NCBI RefSeq assembly: GCF_001547895.1
Contig: NZ_AP014627.1
Span: 5,645,501 to 5,709,500, forward strand
Reading direction: 5' to 3'
Length of the DNA stretch: 64,000 nucleotides
Source of the DNA: Pseudomonas sp. Os17
GTDB taxonomy: Bacteria; Pseudomonadota; Gammaproteobacteria; Pseudomonadales; Pseudomonadaceae
Part shown: positions 23,138-32,089 of the stretch, in pieces
Layout of the letters: each line of letters begins with the position of its first letter
Position numbering within the stretch: position 1 is the first letter of the stretch
Notes under the pieces: model-generated
Database searches by the model: none
What the model saw: the letters and a program-made list of their open reading frames with translations, nothing else
What the model was told of the DNA's origin: nothing
Position numbers and translations under genes: made by a program

Positions 23138-24274
23138 CTACAGTGAGCGGGCGATGATTTCCTTCATGATCTCGTTGGTCCCGGCATAAATGCGCTGTAC
23201 CCGGGCATCGGCCCAGGCCCGGGCTACCGGGTACTCCCACATAAAGCCGTAGCCGCCGTGCAACTGCACGCACTCATCAAGCACCTTGCACTGCAGATCG
23301 GTGCCCCAGTACTTGGCCATCGCCGCCGTTGGCACATCGAGCTTGCCTTGCAGATGCAACTCCAGGCAGCGATCGACAAACACCCGGCCAATCTGGATTT
23401 CGGTGGCCATCTCCGCCAATTTGAAACGGGTGTTCTGGAAGTCGGCAATCGCCTTGCCGAAAGCCTTGCGTTCACGGGTGTAGTCCAGGGTCCATTGCAG
23501 CGCCGCCTCCGCGCTGGCCAGACCGCCAATGGCGACCGTCAGGCGCTCCTGAGGCAACTCCTGCATCAGATAGGCGAACCCCATTCCAGCCTGTCCCAGC
23601 AGATTTTCCTTGGGCACACGCACATCCTGGAAAAACAACTCCGAAGTGTCCTGAGCCTTCATCCCCACCTTTTCCAGACGCTTGCCCTTGGAGAACCCCG
23701 GCGTATCGGCCTCCACCAGAAACAGGCTGGTGCCCTTGGCCCCGGCCTTGGGATCGGTCTTGGCCACCACAATCACCAGATCCGCCAGATAGCCGTTGGT
23801 GATGAAGGTCTTGGAGCCGTTGATCACATACTCGTCGCCATCGAGCACCGCCGTGGTCTTCACCCCTTGCAGGTCGGAACCGGCACCCGGCTCGGTCATG
23901 GCGATGGCCGTCACCATTTCCCCCGACACCAGACGGGGCAGGTATTGGCGTTTCAGCGCCTCACTGCCGTAATGCAGGATGTAGGGCGCAACAATGTCCG
24001 AATGCAGAGAGAAACCAATGCCCGTCAGTCCCAGCCGACCGATCTCCTCGATCACCACCGCACTGTAGAGAAAATCCGCACCCAGGCCGCCGTACTCCTC
24101 GGGAATATGTGAGCACAGCATCCCCGCCTCCCCGGCCTTGTTCCACAACTGGCGGTCGATATAGCCCTGTTTTTCCCACTCACCATGGAAAGGCACAGCC
24201 TCTTTTTCAAGGAACGTACGCACGCTGTCACGGAAGAGCTCGTGCTCGGAACTGAACAAGGTTCTAGGGATCAT
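23138..24274 (-). CDS. Acyl-CoA dehydrogenase (long-chain/isovaleryl type)
   Basis: FAD enzyme that introduces the alpha-beta double bond into an acyl-CoA. The 378-residue protein shows both family signatures: AIAMTEPGAGSDLQG (about residues 123-137) and the C-terminal QLHGGYGF ... RIYAGTNEIMKEI. The position that holds the catalytic glutamate in medium-chain enzymes is alanine here (YAGTNE). The base is probably the glutamate in LPQERLTVA, as in long-chain and isovaleryl-CoA dehydrogenases. Chain length and branching specificity cannot be told. It is monocistronic and divergent from the GlxA-type regulator. Confidence 0.92.
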   Translation of the reverse strand: MIPRTLFSSEHELFRDSVRTFLEKEAVPFHGEWEKQGYIDRQLWNKAGEAGMLCSHIPEEYGGLGADFLYSAVVIEEIGRLGLTGIGFSLHSDIVAPYILHYGSEALKRQYLPRLVSGEMVTAIAMTEPGAGSDLQGVKTTAVLDGDEYVINGSKTFITNGYLADLVIVVAKTDPKAGAKGTSLFLVEADTPGFSKGKRLEKVGMKAQDTSELFFQDVRVPKENLLGQAGMGFAYLMQELPQERLTVAIGGLASAEAALQWTLDYTRERKAFGKAIADFQNTRFKLAEMATEIQIGRVFVDRCLELHLQGKLDVPTAAMAKYWGTDLQCKVLDECVQLHGGYGFMWEYPVARAWADARVQRIYAGTNEIMKEIIARSL

Positions 24275-24419
24275 GCAGGCACCTGTGATGTTTATTGATC
24301 ATGGGTTGGCTGCCAGAGCCTAAGGCCAGCCACCTGCACAGGACACTGGACACATCCGACAAAAAATAAGACGATCCAGCCGTCTGGTGACCACTTTCCC
24401 CTATAAGAACAATTGAATT

Positions 24420-25418
24420 ATGTCTAACCAAACCTCCACGCCCTTGCGGCGCGTCAGCATCCTGGCTATCGACCGGGTTTTCGCCTCCACCCTCATGCAA
24501 GCCAAGGATTTCTTCCATCTGGCCAGCCTGCGCTATGGCAAACAACTGGGCCAAGGCCTGACCCCGGCCTTCGAAACCCGCCTGGTCAGTCCCGACGGCC
24601 AGCCGGTTTGCAGCTTCAGCAACGTGATCATGCCGGTGGATGGCCCGCTGGAAGACACAGACGTGATCATCCTCCCTGCGTTCTGGGACGACTTCGACAC
24701 CCTGTGCCAGCGTTATCCACAGATACTGCCCTGGCTGCGGGCTCAGCACGCCCGCGGTGCCGTGCTCTGCGGCGAGGCCACCGGCGTGTTCTGGCTGGCC
24801 GAAGCCGGGCTGCTCAACGGCAAGGAAGCCACCACCTACTGGCGCTTCTTCAGCGCCTTCAGCGAACGCTTCCCCCAGGTCCAGCTCAATCAGGACAAGC
24901 ACCTGACCGACGCCGACAACCTCTACTGCGCCGGCGGCACGACCTCGGCCTGCGACCTGTACATCTACCTGATCGAACGCTTCTGCGGCGCCAACGTAGC
25001 CCAGGCCGTGGCTCGGGACATACTCTACGAAGTGCAACGCAACTACGCCCCCGGACGCATCGGCTTTGGCGGCCAGAAGCTGCACCAGGACGTGATCATC
25101 CTGCAGATCCAGCACTGGCTCGAAGAGCACTTCGCCGACAAGTTCCGCTTCGAAGACGTGGCCCGCGAGCATGGCATGAGCATTCGCAACTTCATGCGCC
25201 GCTTCCAGACCGCCACCGGCGACAAGCCTCTGCATTACCTGCAGCGGCTGCGTATCGAAACCGCCAAGGGCCTGCTCTCGGGAACACGCAAGAGCATCAA
25301 GACCATCAGCTACGAAGTCGGCTACGACGACGCCAGCTTCTTTGCCCGCCTGTTCCGCCAGCACACCGAACTCTCACCCAACCAGTACCGCCAACAGTTC
25401 CAGCAACAGGCGGCATAA
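24420..25418 (+). CDS. GlxA-family AraC-type transcriptional regulator
   Basis: Regulator with an N-terminal DJ-1/PfpI (class I glutamine amidotransferase-like) domain (about residues 10-195) and a C-terminal AraC double helix-turn-helix (about 225-328). The nucleophile-elbow region reads GAVLCGEATGVFWLAEAGLL, and the second HTH has ISYEVGYDDASFFARLFRQ. In this family the first domain is thought to sense small nitrogenous or carbonyl ligands rather than to catalyse. Divergent from the acyl-CoA dehydrogenase across a 145-base gap, which may be its target; that is inference. Confidence 0.9.
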   Translation: MSNQTSTPLRRVSILAIDRVFASTLMQAKDFFHLASLRYGKQLGQGLTPAFETRLVSPDGQPVCSFSNVIMPVDGPLEDTDVIILPAFWDDFDTLCQRYPQILPWLRAQHARGAVLCGEATGVFWLAEAGLLNGKEATTYWRFFSAFSERFPQVQLNQDKHLTDADNLYCAGGTTSACDLYIYLIERFCGANVAQAVARDILYEVQRNYAPGRIGFGGQKLHQDVIILQIQHWLEEHFADKFRFEDVAREHGMSIRNFMRRFQTATGDKPLHYLQRLRIETAKGLLSGTRKSIKTISYEVGYDDASFFARLFRQHTELSPNQYRQQFQQQAA

Positions 25419-25444
25419 AAAAAGGGCCTGCAATGCAGGCCCTT
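25414..25444 (-). terminator. Intrinsic terminator after zapE
   Basis: An 11-bp stem (AAGGGCCTGCA with its complement, centre at 25433) has a run of seven T on the minus-strand side. It terminates zapE, and the same hairpin with a weaker T tract may serve the convergent regulator. Confidence 0.88.
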
Positions 25445-25460
25445 GTTCATTTGGCGACGC

Positions 25461-26555
25461 TTACGGCTTGTGTGCCCGCGACAGAAACTCGTGGGACTGC
25501 ATCTCCAGCAACCGGCTGAGGGTTCGCTGGAACTCGAACGTCAGGCGTCCACCGGTGTACAGATCCTTGAGTTCAACCTCGGCAGAGATGATCAGCTTGA
25601 CGTTACGGTCATAGAACTCGTCGACCATATTGATAAAGCGCCGGGCAATGTCGTCGGTGGTCACGCTCATCTGCTCCACGCCGCTGAGCAGCACCGCATG
25701 GAAGATCTTGCCCAGTTCGATGTAATCGTTCTGGCTGCGGGGACCGTCGCACAGCTCGCGGAAATCGAACCAGGCCACATCATCACAGGTACGCAGGGCA
25801 CGAATTTCCCGGTTCTCGATGATCAACACATCGTTTTCCACCGCCTGAGTGCATTCAGGGGTCAGCGCCCGGAAGCTCTTGCGCAGGCTTTCGTGAGCCG
25901 CTTCATTCAGGGGGTAATGAAACAGCTCGGCCTGTTCCAGATGCCGCAGACGGTAGTCGACACCGCTGTCGACGTTGACGATCTCGGTGTTCTGCTTGAT
26001 CAGGGCAATGGCCGGCAGGAAGCGCGCACGCTGCAAGCCATCCTTGTACAGGCCGTCCGGAACGATGTTCGAGGTGGCGACCAGGGTCACGCCATTCTTG
26101 AACAGCTCTTCCATCAGGGTGCCGAGGATCATCGCATCGGTAATGTCGGAGACGAAGAACTCGTCGAAGCAGATCACCCGCGCCTCTTGGGAGAAGCGTT
26201 TGGCGATGATGGTCAGCGGATTCTTCTCGCCGCCCAGGGTCTTCATCTCTTCGTGGACGCGCTTCATAAAGCGGTGAAAGTGCGTGCGAACCTTTTCCTT
26301 GAACGGCAGGGCCTCGAAGAAGGTATCCACCAGATAGGTCTTGCCGCGCCCCACTCCCCCCCAGAAATACAGGCCCTTGACCGGCACCTGATCCTTCTTG
26401 CCGAACAGCTTGCCGAGCAGTCCCGGCTTGTTTTGCTCGGCTGCAATCAGATCGTCGTACAGACGCTGCAGATGACGCACAGCGGTTTCCTGTGCCGCGT
26501 CATGAAAGAAGTCCGGGCGTTTCAGATCTGCTTGGTATCGTTCTAGGGGCGTCAT
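25461..26555 (-). CDS. zapE: Cell division ATPase ZapE (AFG1-like)
   Basis: Cytoplasmic AAA-type ATPase that associates with the Z ring late in division and is needed under stress or low oxygen in E. coli. The 364-residue protein has the Walker A motif WGGVGRGKT (65-73), Walker B ICFDEFFV (near residue 128) and the sensor ATSNIVPDGLY. Length and motifs fit the AFG1/ZapE family fully. It lies downstream of trpS, separated by a terminator. Confidence 0.95.
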   Translation of the reverse strand: MTPLERYQADLKRPDFFHDAAQETAVRHLQRLYDDLIAAEQNKPGLLGKLFGKKDQVPVKGLYFWGGVGRGKTYLVDTFFEALPFKEKVRTHFHRFMKRVHEEMKTLGGEKNPLTIIAKRFSQEARVICFDEFFVSDITDAMILGTLMEELFKNGVTLVATSNIVPDGLYKDGLQRARFLPAIALIKQNTEIVNVDSGVDYRLRHLEQAELFHYPLNEAAHESLRKSFRALTPECTQAVENDVLIIENREIRALRTCDDVAWFDFRELCDGPRSQNDYIELGKIFHAVLLSGVEQMSVTTDDIARRFINMVDEFYDRNVKLIISAEVELKDLYTGGRLTFEFQRTLSRLLEMQSHEFLSRAHKP

Positions 26556-26575
26556 AATTCGTTAGCAAGGCAACA

Positions 26576-26605
26576 AAAACGGGCCGTCACTTTAGCGACG
26601 GCCCT
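26576..26605 (-). terminator. Intrinsic terminator after trpS
   Basis: Perfect 8-bp stem GGGCCGTC/GACGGCCC around an eight-base loop (26582-26605), with five T following on the minus strand (complements 26576-26580). It lies between the trpS stop and the zapE start. Confidence 0.88.
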
Positions 26606-26643
26606 GGGGAATGGCAATCAGCCCTTGGTCGGGAAGATTCCGA

Positions 26644-27999
26644 TTAGTCCTGCGCCGGGGTCAGCGCAATCCGCAGTGCATCTATTGCTGCATCACGCGC
26701 GGCAGCGTCGGCGAACTCAGGGCTGTCAGCCACACAGGCACCATCGAGCCAGACGCTGAAACTGCCGGCTTCGCTGCGCAGATCCAGCGCCTGCCCGGAC
26801 TGCAGCTGTTTGCTCACCACACCGGCCGCCTTGCCATCGGCGAAATGGCGCGACAGCAGCAACTGCTCGCCATCGGCAGACAGCAGGCGGAAACGGAAAC
26901 TGCCATCGTCTTCACGGAAGCTGATGAAGCGCGCAGCCTTGGCGGCCTTTTTCTTGGTCGTGGCGGCAACCTGCACCTGGCTGGCAAAGGAGCGCAGGCC
27001 TACGGCCTCACGCAACTCGGCGAGGAACGGCGTGGCCACGGCACGGGCCTTGACGGCGCCGGCACGCAGAATGTCTTCCAGGTCCGACGGGCGAGCGATC
27101 AGTTGGTGGTAACGCTCGCGGGCTTCGCCCAGCTCGGCGTCCAGCAATTGGAACAGGCGGTTCTTGGCTTCTCCCCAACCCAGGCCCTGAAGCAATTCCG
27201 CGCGGAACTCGGCAGCCTGCGCCGGGGTGGAGAAGGCCTGGAACAGGGTGAACAAATGAGCGTTGTCCGGATCCTTGGCCTCGCCCGGCGCCTTGGAGTC
27301 AGTGACGATCCGCGAGATCGCGTCCTTCATCTCCTTGGCGCTGGTGAACAACGGAATGGTGTTGTCGTAGCTCTTGGACATCTTGCGGCCATCGAGACCT
27401 GGCAAGGTGGCAACGCTTTCCTCGATCAGCGCCTCGGGCATGGTGAAGAACTCCTTGCCCTGGCCGAACAGGTGGTTGAAGCGCTGGCCGATATCACGGG
27501 CCATCTCCACGTGCTGGATCTGATCCCTGCCCACCGGCACCTTGTGAGCGTTGAACATCAGGATGTCCGCGGCCATCAGCACCGGGTAGCTGTACAACCC
27601 CATGGTAATGCCGGCGTCCGGGTCTTCACCGGCTTCCAGGTTCTTGTCCACCGAGGCCTTGTAGGCATGCGCGCGATTGAGCAGCCCCTTGGCCGCGACG
27701 CAGGTCAGCAACCAGGTCAGTTCCGGGATTTCCGGAATGTCCGACTGGCGATAGAAAGTCACGCGCTCCACATCCAGGCCACCGGCCAACCAGGTGGCCG
27801 CAATCTCCTGACGCGAACGCTGGATGCGCAACGGGTCGTCGCACTTGATCAGCGCGTGGTAGTCGGCCAGAAAGTAGAAGGAGTCGGCATTGCTGTCGCG
27901 ACTGGCAAGGATCGCCGGGCGAATCGCGCCGGCATAGTTGCCCAGGTGCGGGGTGCCGGTGGTGGTGATGCCGGTGAGGATACGCGTACGAGTAGTCAT
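26644..27999 (-). CDS. trpS: Tryptophan--tRNA ligase with a C-terminal extension
   Basis: Class I aminoacyl-tRNA synthetase that charges tRNA-Trp. The HIGH-type motif is GTPHLGN (15-21) and KMSKS is at 206-210. The catalytic and anticodon-binding core ends near residue 340, the usual full length of about 330-340. Here a lysine-rich linker (KKKAAK, 349-354) leads to about 95 extra residues made of two similar units ([16 protein letters not shown]... and [16 protein letters not shown]...) that resemble YegP/DUF1508 repeats. Other Pseudomonas TrpS proteins are also about 450 residues, so this is not an assembly artefact. Confidence 0.96.
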   Translation of the reverse strand: MTTRTRILTGITTTGTPHLGNYAGAIRPAILASRDSNADSFYFLADYHALIKCDDPLRIQRSRQEIAATWLAGGLDVERVTFYRQSDIPEIPELTWLLTCVAAKGLLNRAHAYKASVDKNLEAGEDPDAGITMGLYSYPVLMAADILMFNAHKVPVGRDQIQHVEMARDIGQRFNHLFGQGKEFFTMPEALIEESVATLPGLDGRKMSKSYDNTIPLFTSAKEMKDAISRIVTDSKAPGEAKDPDNAHLFTLFQAFSTPAQAAEFRAELLQGLGWGEAKNRLFQLLDAELGEARERYHQLIARPSDLEDILRAGAVKARAVATPFLAELREAVGLRSFASQVQVAATTKKKAAKAARFISFREDDGSFRFRLLSADGEQLLLSRHFADGKAAGVVSKQLQSGQALDLRSEAGSFSVWLDGACVADSPEFADAAARDAAIDALRIALTPAQD

Positions 28000-28023
28000 G
28001 GGTAATCGCTTATCAGACTGCTA

Positions 28024-28653
28024 TCAATTCGAAAGTCGCGGCAGCACCAGATCCTTGAGATCGGTGAGCTTGCCATGAAAAAAGTGTCCGCATTCTGCCA
28101 CTTTCAGCAGCTCATGGGGGCGAACAAGCGCGTCGGACCAGTCGTAGACCGCCTGCGGGTCGATGACTTCATCGGTTTCCGGCTGGATCAGGGTCAGCGG
28201 GCAGTTCTCCGGCAACTGATCGCTGTCCCGCAGCCGGGTCACCGCCGCCGCCACCATGAACAGATGCTTGAGCCGAATGCCCTGGGCTTCCAGGCGTCCA
28301 CCCAGGCTGGCGGCGACGAAGCCTCCGAAGGAAAAACCCAGCAGCGTCAATGGCAATCCCGGGTGCCGGGCCAGCAACCACTGAGCGGCGGCCTGGGCGT
28401 CATCGACTTCGCCACTGCCCATGTCGTGACTGCCCTCACTGGCGCCCACGCCCCGATAGTTGAAGCGCAAGGTAATCAGCCCGGCATCCCGCGCGGTGCG
28501 CTGCAAGGTGGACACCACCTTGTTGAGCATGGTGCCACCCTGCACCGGATTGGGGTGACAGATCAGCGCCACGCCGCGAGCGTCGGGCACCTCCAGATAC
28601 AGGGCTTCCAGTTGGCCCACAGGGCCGTCAATCACTACAGGGGTTTCACGCAT
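28024..28653 (-). CDS. Alpha/beta hydrolase
   Basis: Soluble alpha/beta-hydrolase-fold protein of 209 residues, substrate unknown. The nucleophile elbow is GFSFGG (about residues 103-108), preceded by the oxyanion-side motif CHPNPVQGG. The acid is probably in QPETDEVID and the histidine in CGHFFHG near the C-terminus, so the triad appears complete. The ATG at 28653 gives the usual N-terminus; a TTG six bases upstream has better spacing from GGAG and could be the true start. Downstream neighbour is trpS, 24 bases away. Confidence 0.88.
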   Translation of the reverse strand: MRETPVVIDGPVGQLEALYLEVPDARGVALICHPNPVQGGTMLNKVVSTLQRTARDAGLITLRFNYRGVGASEGSHDMGSGEVDDAQAAAQWLLARHPGLPLTLLGFSFGGFVAASLGGRLEAQGIRLKHLFMVAAAVTRLRDSDQLPENCPLTLIQPETDEVIDPQAVYDWSDALVRPHELLKVAECGHFFHGKLTDLKDLVLPRLSN

Positions 28654-28797
28654 TAGCAAGGAAGGAACTCCGTGACCTCGAAGGGGGTCGACTCGTCTAG
28701 CAAATGGTCTGTGCCAATCTATTGCGAGTGAATCGCGGTATACAGCGCAGGTTCGAGCCGTTAACGTAAAGCAAAGCCGTTTATAGAGGAAGGACTC

Positions 28798-29232
28798 GTG
28801 GAACACTCGCTCTTAGTTTGGTTGTTGCCGACTCTTGCCCTGGTCGCGGGTGTCGCCATTGGATTCCTGGTTGCTCGCCTGCTGCCCAATGCCGCGCCTA
28901 ACCGCACGCAGCGTCAGTTGGACGATATTCAGGAACGTTTCGACAATTATCAGAACGAAGTGGTCACCCACTTCAACAGCACCGCCACCCTGGTGAAAAA
29001 GCTCACCCAGAGCTATCAGGAAGTGCAGGACCATCTCGCCGAGGGCGCCAACCGTCTGGCCCTGGACGAACTGACCCGCCAACGCCTGCTGGCCGCCCTG
29101 CACTCGGAGTCGGTGCAGGCTCCTCGTGAACGCCTGACACCACCGCGGGACCAGGAGCCGCCACGGGACTACGCGCCAAAGACGCCGAATGCCCCCGGCA
29201 TGCTCGACGAGCATTACGGCCTGAAGAAGTAA
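28798..29232 (+). CDS. zapG: YhcB/ZapG-family inner membrane protein (DUF1043)
   Basis: Small bitopic inner-membrane protein linked in E. coli to cell division and envelope synthesis. The 144-residue product starts with GTG after the ribosome site AGAGGAAGG. It has one N-terminal membrane helix (about residues 5-27), a cytoplasmic coiled coil (QLDDIQERFDNYQNEVVTHF and following, to about residue 85) and a proline-rich, charged tail. A strong terminator follows directly, so it is likely monocistronic. Confidence 0.88.
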   Translation: MEHSLLVWLLPTLALVAGVAIGFLVARLLPNAAPNRTQRQLDDIQERFDNYQNEVVTHFNSTATLVKKLTQSYQEVQDHLAEGANRLALDELTRQRLLAALHSESVQAPRERLTPPRDQEPPRDYAPKTPNAPGMLDEHYGLKK

Positions 29233-29250
29233 TACGCCTCAGCCATTAAA

Positions 29251-29284
29251 AAGCCCGCCCGATTTGCATCGGGCGGGCTTTTTT
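29251..29284. terminator. Bidirectional terminator between yhcB/zapG and the OmpA-like lipoprotein gene
   Basis: Perfect 13-bp stem (AAGCCCGCCCGAT and its complement) with a TTGC loop, followed by a T run on the plus strand and preceded by A residues for the minus strand. Confidence 0.94.
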
Positions 29285-29310
29285 GTGCCTGGGGTTCAGC
29301 CAGTTTGCCC

Positions 29311-30057
29311 TTAGTACTGCTGACCTTGCTGCTGGTAAGGCTGCTGGTACTGCTGGTTCGGCTGTTGATACTGCTGACCCGGAATCGCCTTGAGGTTGAC
29401 CTCTACCCGACGGTTCTGCGCACGACCATTGACGTCGGCGTTGCTGGCGATCGGGTTGTCCGGGCCGGCACCGCGAGCGGACAGGTTGGCACTGCTCACG
29501 CCCTGGGACGTCAGGTAGGTCGCGACGCTCTGGGCACGACGCTGGGACAGGTCCATGTTGTGCTGGCGGCTGCCGGTGCTGTCGGTGTAGCCGACGATCT
29601 CGATCTGGTTCTGGTTGAACTCGCGCAGCGAGTTGGCCAGGTTGTTCAGCGGCTGATAGAAGCTGGGAGCGATGTTCGCCGAGTCGGTGGCGAAGGTGAT
29701 GTTGCCGGGCATGATCAGCTTGATCTGATCACCCTGGCGCTGCACTTCAACCCCGGTATTGGCCATGCTGGCGCGCAGTTTCTTCTCTTGCTGGTCGGCG
29801 TAGTAACCGTAACCGGCAGCAGACGCACCCACCACGGCGGCACCGATCAGCGCCCCCTTGCCACGGTTGTTGTGGTCGATGGCGGCACCGGCCAAAGCAC
29901 CGGCCAGGGCACCCAGGCCACCGTATTTTGCAGTTTTGCTCATGCCCGACGAGCCGCCGTCGGCCTGCCCCTGATTGTCATAGGGGTTAGGCGAAGCGCA
30001 GCCGGACAACAAGGCCACAGCAGTAGCGACAACAATCAAACGACGCGAGGTGAACAT
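29311..30057 (-). CDS. OmpA-family lipoprotein (YiaD-like) with a Gln/Tyr-rich tail
   Basis: Outer-membrane lipoprotein predicted to hold peptidoglycan through its OmpA domain. The 248-residue precursor has a lipobox LSGC (cysteine 20) and a glycine-rich stretch (about 45-85, GGLGALAGALAGAAIDH and GALIGAAVVGAS) of the glycine-zipper type. The OmpA C-terminal domain (about 105-220) has the motif YTDSTGSRQHNMDLSQRRAQ and the binding arginine in NRRVEV. The last 22 residues are almost only Q, Y and P in a QQYQQP-like repeat, absent from E. coli YiaD. Confidence 0.92.
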   Translation of the reverse strand: MFTSRRLIVVATAVALLSGCASPNPYDNQGQADGGSSGMSKTAKYGGLGALAGALAGAAIDHNNRGKGALIGAAVVGASAAGYGYYADQQEKKLRASMANTGVEVQRQGDQIKLIMPGNITFATDSANIAPSFYQPLNNLANSLREFNQNQIEIVGYTDSTGSRQHNMDLSQRRAQSVATYLTSQGVSSANLSARGAGPDNPIASNADVNGRAQNRRVEVNLKAIPGQQYQQPNQQYQQPYQQQGQQY

Positions 30058-30168
30058 GGAAAGCTCCTACTTTTTGCATTCTGTGGTGCAGCGGACGTTG
30101 GCAACAGACCTGTGCTGCCGTTGGAACACGCGAAACGGCAAAAATTCCGTGAGCAACAGAGCAAATCC

Positions 30169-30813
30169 TCAGGCTCTCACGAACGGATTCTGACGCATTT
30201 CATCCCCCAGGCGGGTGTCTGGACCGTGCCCGGCCACCACTGTGGCGTCTTCGTCGAGGGTATACAGACGCTGCTTGATCGAACGCACCAGGGTGGCTTG
30301 ATCGCCGCCCCACAAGTCCGTGCGTCCGACGCCGCGCTTGAACAGTGTGTCGCCGGCAATCAGAAGCTTAGCTTCAGAAAACCAAAAGCTCATGGAACCC
30401 GGAGTATGCCCGGGGGTATGCAAGGCTACGCCGCATCCACAAGCCAACTCTTCCTCGTGATCCAGCCAGCGGTCCGGTGACGGCACCGGGGTAAAGGGCA
30501 CGCCGAACATGCTGCATTGCATCTCCAGGTTGTCCCAGAGGAACTGATCGTCCTTGTGCAGGTGCAAGGTGGCGCCGGTCTTTTCCTTCATCTGCCCCGA
30601 GGCCAGGAAATGGTCCAGATGAGCATGGGTATGAATGATGCTCACCACCTTCAGCCCCAGGGCCTCGAGGCGAGCCATGATCAAGTCCGGATTGCCGCCC
30701 GGATCGACCACAATGGCTTTCTTGGTCAACGGGTCGCCGATGATGGTGCAGTTGCACTGCAACGGACCGACGGGGAAGGTCTCGCGGATCAGGCTGGGGG
30801 TAACGGCGCTCAT
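30169..30813 (-). CDS. MBL-fold metallo-hydrolase (glyoxalase II-like)
   Basis: Single-domain metallo-beta-lactamase-fold hydrolase of 214 residues. Zinc ligands are in HTHAHLDH (61-68), in HTPGHTPGS, in the aspartate of AGDTLF and in the histidine of AGHGPDT, so both metal sites are complete. It resembles YcbL-type glyoxalase II-like enzymes that lack the C-terminal helical domain; activity on S-lactoylglutathione is plausible but unproven. The frame is open ten codons upstream of the chosen ATG at 30813, which gives the family N-terminus. Confidence 0.9.
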   Translation of the reverse strand: MSAVTPSLIRETFPVGPLQCNCTIIGDPLTKKAIVVDPGGNPDLIMARLEALGLKVVSIIHTHAHLDHFLASGQMKEKTGATLHLHKDDQFLWDNLEMQCSMFGVPFTPVPSPDRWLDHEEELACGCGVALHTPGHTPGSMSFWFSEAKLLIAGDTLFKRGVGRTDLWGGDQATLVRSIKQRLYTLDEDATVVAGHGPDTRLGDEMRQNPFVRA

Positions 30814-30871
30814 GGCAAGGCTCCAGAAAAAACGATCGGCCATTCTGGCACAGCTCGCCGCCCCTGCTGAC

Positions 30872-31372
30872 TCAGAACCTCAATTGCAGCGTCTCTTCGC
30901 CTTCCAGCGCCAGCAGATACCGTTTGGCCTGCAGCCCACCGGCAAAACCGGTCAGGCTTCCCGAAGCGCCGATCACTCGATGACAGGGAGCAACAATCGA
31001 AATCGGGTTCCGGCCATTGGCCGCCCCTACTGCCCGTACCGCCTTGGGGTGGCCGATCTGTCGGGCGATCTGGCCATAGCTGCGGGTTTCACCGAATGGA
31101 ATGGTCAACAGCGCCTGCCAGACCTGGCACTGGAACTCGGTGCCGGCAAAATCCAGCTCCAGCTCGAAACGCTCACGGCTACCGGCAAAGTACTCTTGCA
31201 ACTGACGCTCGGTTTCCCGCAACAGCGGATGATCGGCCGCTTCCTGCAATGGCCCGAGACGAACCCGATTCTGCCGTTCATGCTCCCAGAGAATCGCCGC
31301 CAACTTGCTGCCTCTGGCGACCAGGGTCAGTTGGCCAACAGGGGACGCCATCAATTTGAATACGCAGGACAT
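30872..31372 (-). CDS. ogt: Methylated-DNA--protein-cysteine methyltransferase
   Basis: Suicide repair protein that removes alkyl groups from O6-alkylguanine. The 166-residue product has the Ada-like N-terminal ribonuclease H-type subdomain and the C-terminal helix-turn-helix domain. The active site is IVAPCHRVIG with acceptor cysteine 130, and the DNA-binding arginine lies in AVRAVGAANGRNPI. No Ada regulatory domain is present, so this is the constitutive Ogt type. Confidence 0.94.
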   Translation of the reverse strand: MSCVFKLMASPVGQLTLVARGSKLAAILWEHERQNRVRLGPLQEAADHPLLRETERQLQEYFAGSRERFELELDFAGTEFQCQVWQALLTIPFGETRSYGQIARQIGHPKAVRAVGAANGRNPISIVAPCHRVIGASGSLTGFAGGLQAKRYLLALEGEETLQLRF

Positions 31373-31536
31373 CTCAGCTCTCCTTCAGTCCGCCAGTGGA
31401 GTCGGGCGGGCCTGTCACGCTTGCCGCACCGTTCTCTCGATAGCCTGCACAGTAAAGGGAGATTCAAGCGCAAGAACCACGTTTCTTGCGTTTGAATCTC
31501 ATGGCGCATGACTCCGCGCACCGAGCCTGCCCGAGG

Positions 31537-31791
31537 CTAGTCGTCCTCATCCACCAGGTAACAATTGTCACTGCTGCTGCGATGTCCATGGGGATCGACG
31601 ATAAAGGCTCCGCGGCCCTGGCCGCATTCGAGCAAGCGCACCGGCGCCAGCTCGCGCTGACTGTCGATCTGCGCGTTCAAGCGCACGATATACACCCCAA
31701 GGGAAATCGACACACAAAGAATCAGCACCAGACACCCCACCAACTGATCGGTGTAACGGGCGCCGGAGTCATCAGAAAGCACTGGCGACAT
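31537..31791 (-). CDS. Small single-pass membrane protein, unknown function
   Basis: Not recognised. The 84-residue product has one clear hydrophobic segment (about residues 17-36). A C-terminal part of about 45 residues contains two cysteines and an acidic end (DPHGHRSSS ... LVDEDD). The ribosome site is weak. Its start overlaps the end of the next ORF by 20 bases, and both are transcribed away from the two-component system that begins at 32090. Supported by codon use and the membrane segment only. Confidence 0.55.
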   Translation of the reverse strand: MSPVLSDDSGARYTDQLVGCLVLILCVSISLGVYIVRLNAQIDSQRELAPVRLLECGQGRGAFIVDPHGHRSSSDNCYLVDEDD

Positions 31792-31954
31792 AACCCGCCC
31801 CTATTGGCGCCTTGCCTTGCCCAATCACCAGCCAACTCAATGGACCACCCTGCCCCAGGCGCACCAGAGGCCCCCTGGAGGGCAATACACAGGCCATCAG
31901 GACCAGGACAATCATGAGCAGCAAGATACCTTTGACCACTGAAGACACGTTCAT
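31772..31954 (-). CDS. Very small membrane or lipoprotein-like protein, unknown function
   Basis: Not recognised. From the ATG at 31954 the product has 60 residues. The first 22 form a hydrophobic segment ending in LMAC, a possible but non-ideal lipobox (cysteine 22). The rest is a glycine-rich tail (RLGQGGPLSWLVIGQGK). The frame is open further upstream to 32035 but that part looks non-coding. It overlaps the 84-residue ORF by 20 bases, suggesting a two-gene unit divergent from the response regulator. Confidence 0.45.
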   Translation of the reverse strand: MNVSSVVKGILLLMIVLVLMACVLPSRGPLVRLGQGGPLSWLVIGQGKAPIGAGYVASAF

Positions 31955-32089
31955 GGCAGATAGCGCTCCGGATGAGTTGATCCCCAGCTTAGGCCGGGCC
32001 GGGTTAACACTGGGTAAACATCGGTAGAACCCCATCCGACTCCGCTATCCTTGCTCCCCTGAGCGCCAAGGGTCCAGGGGGACATACCC

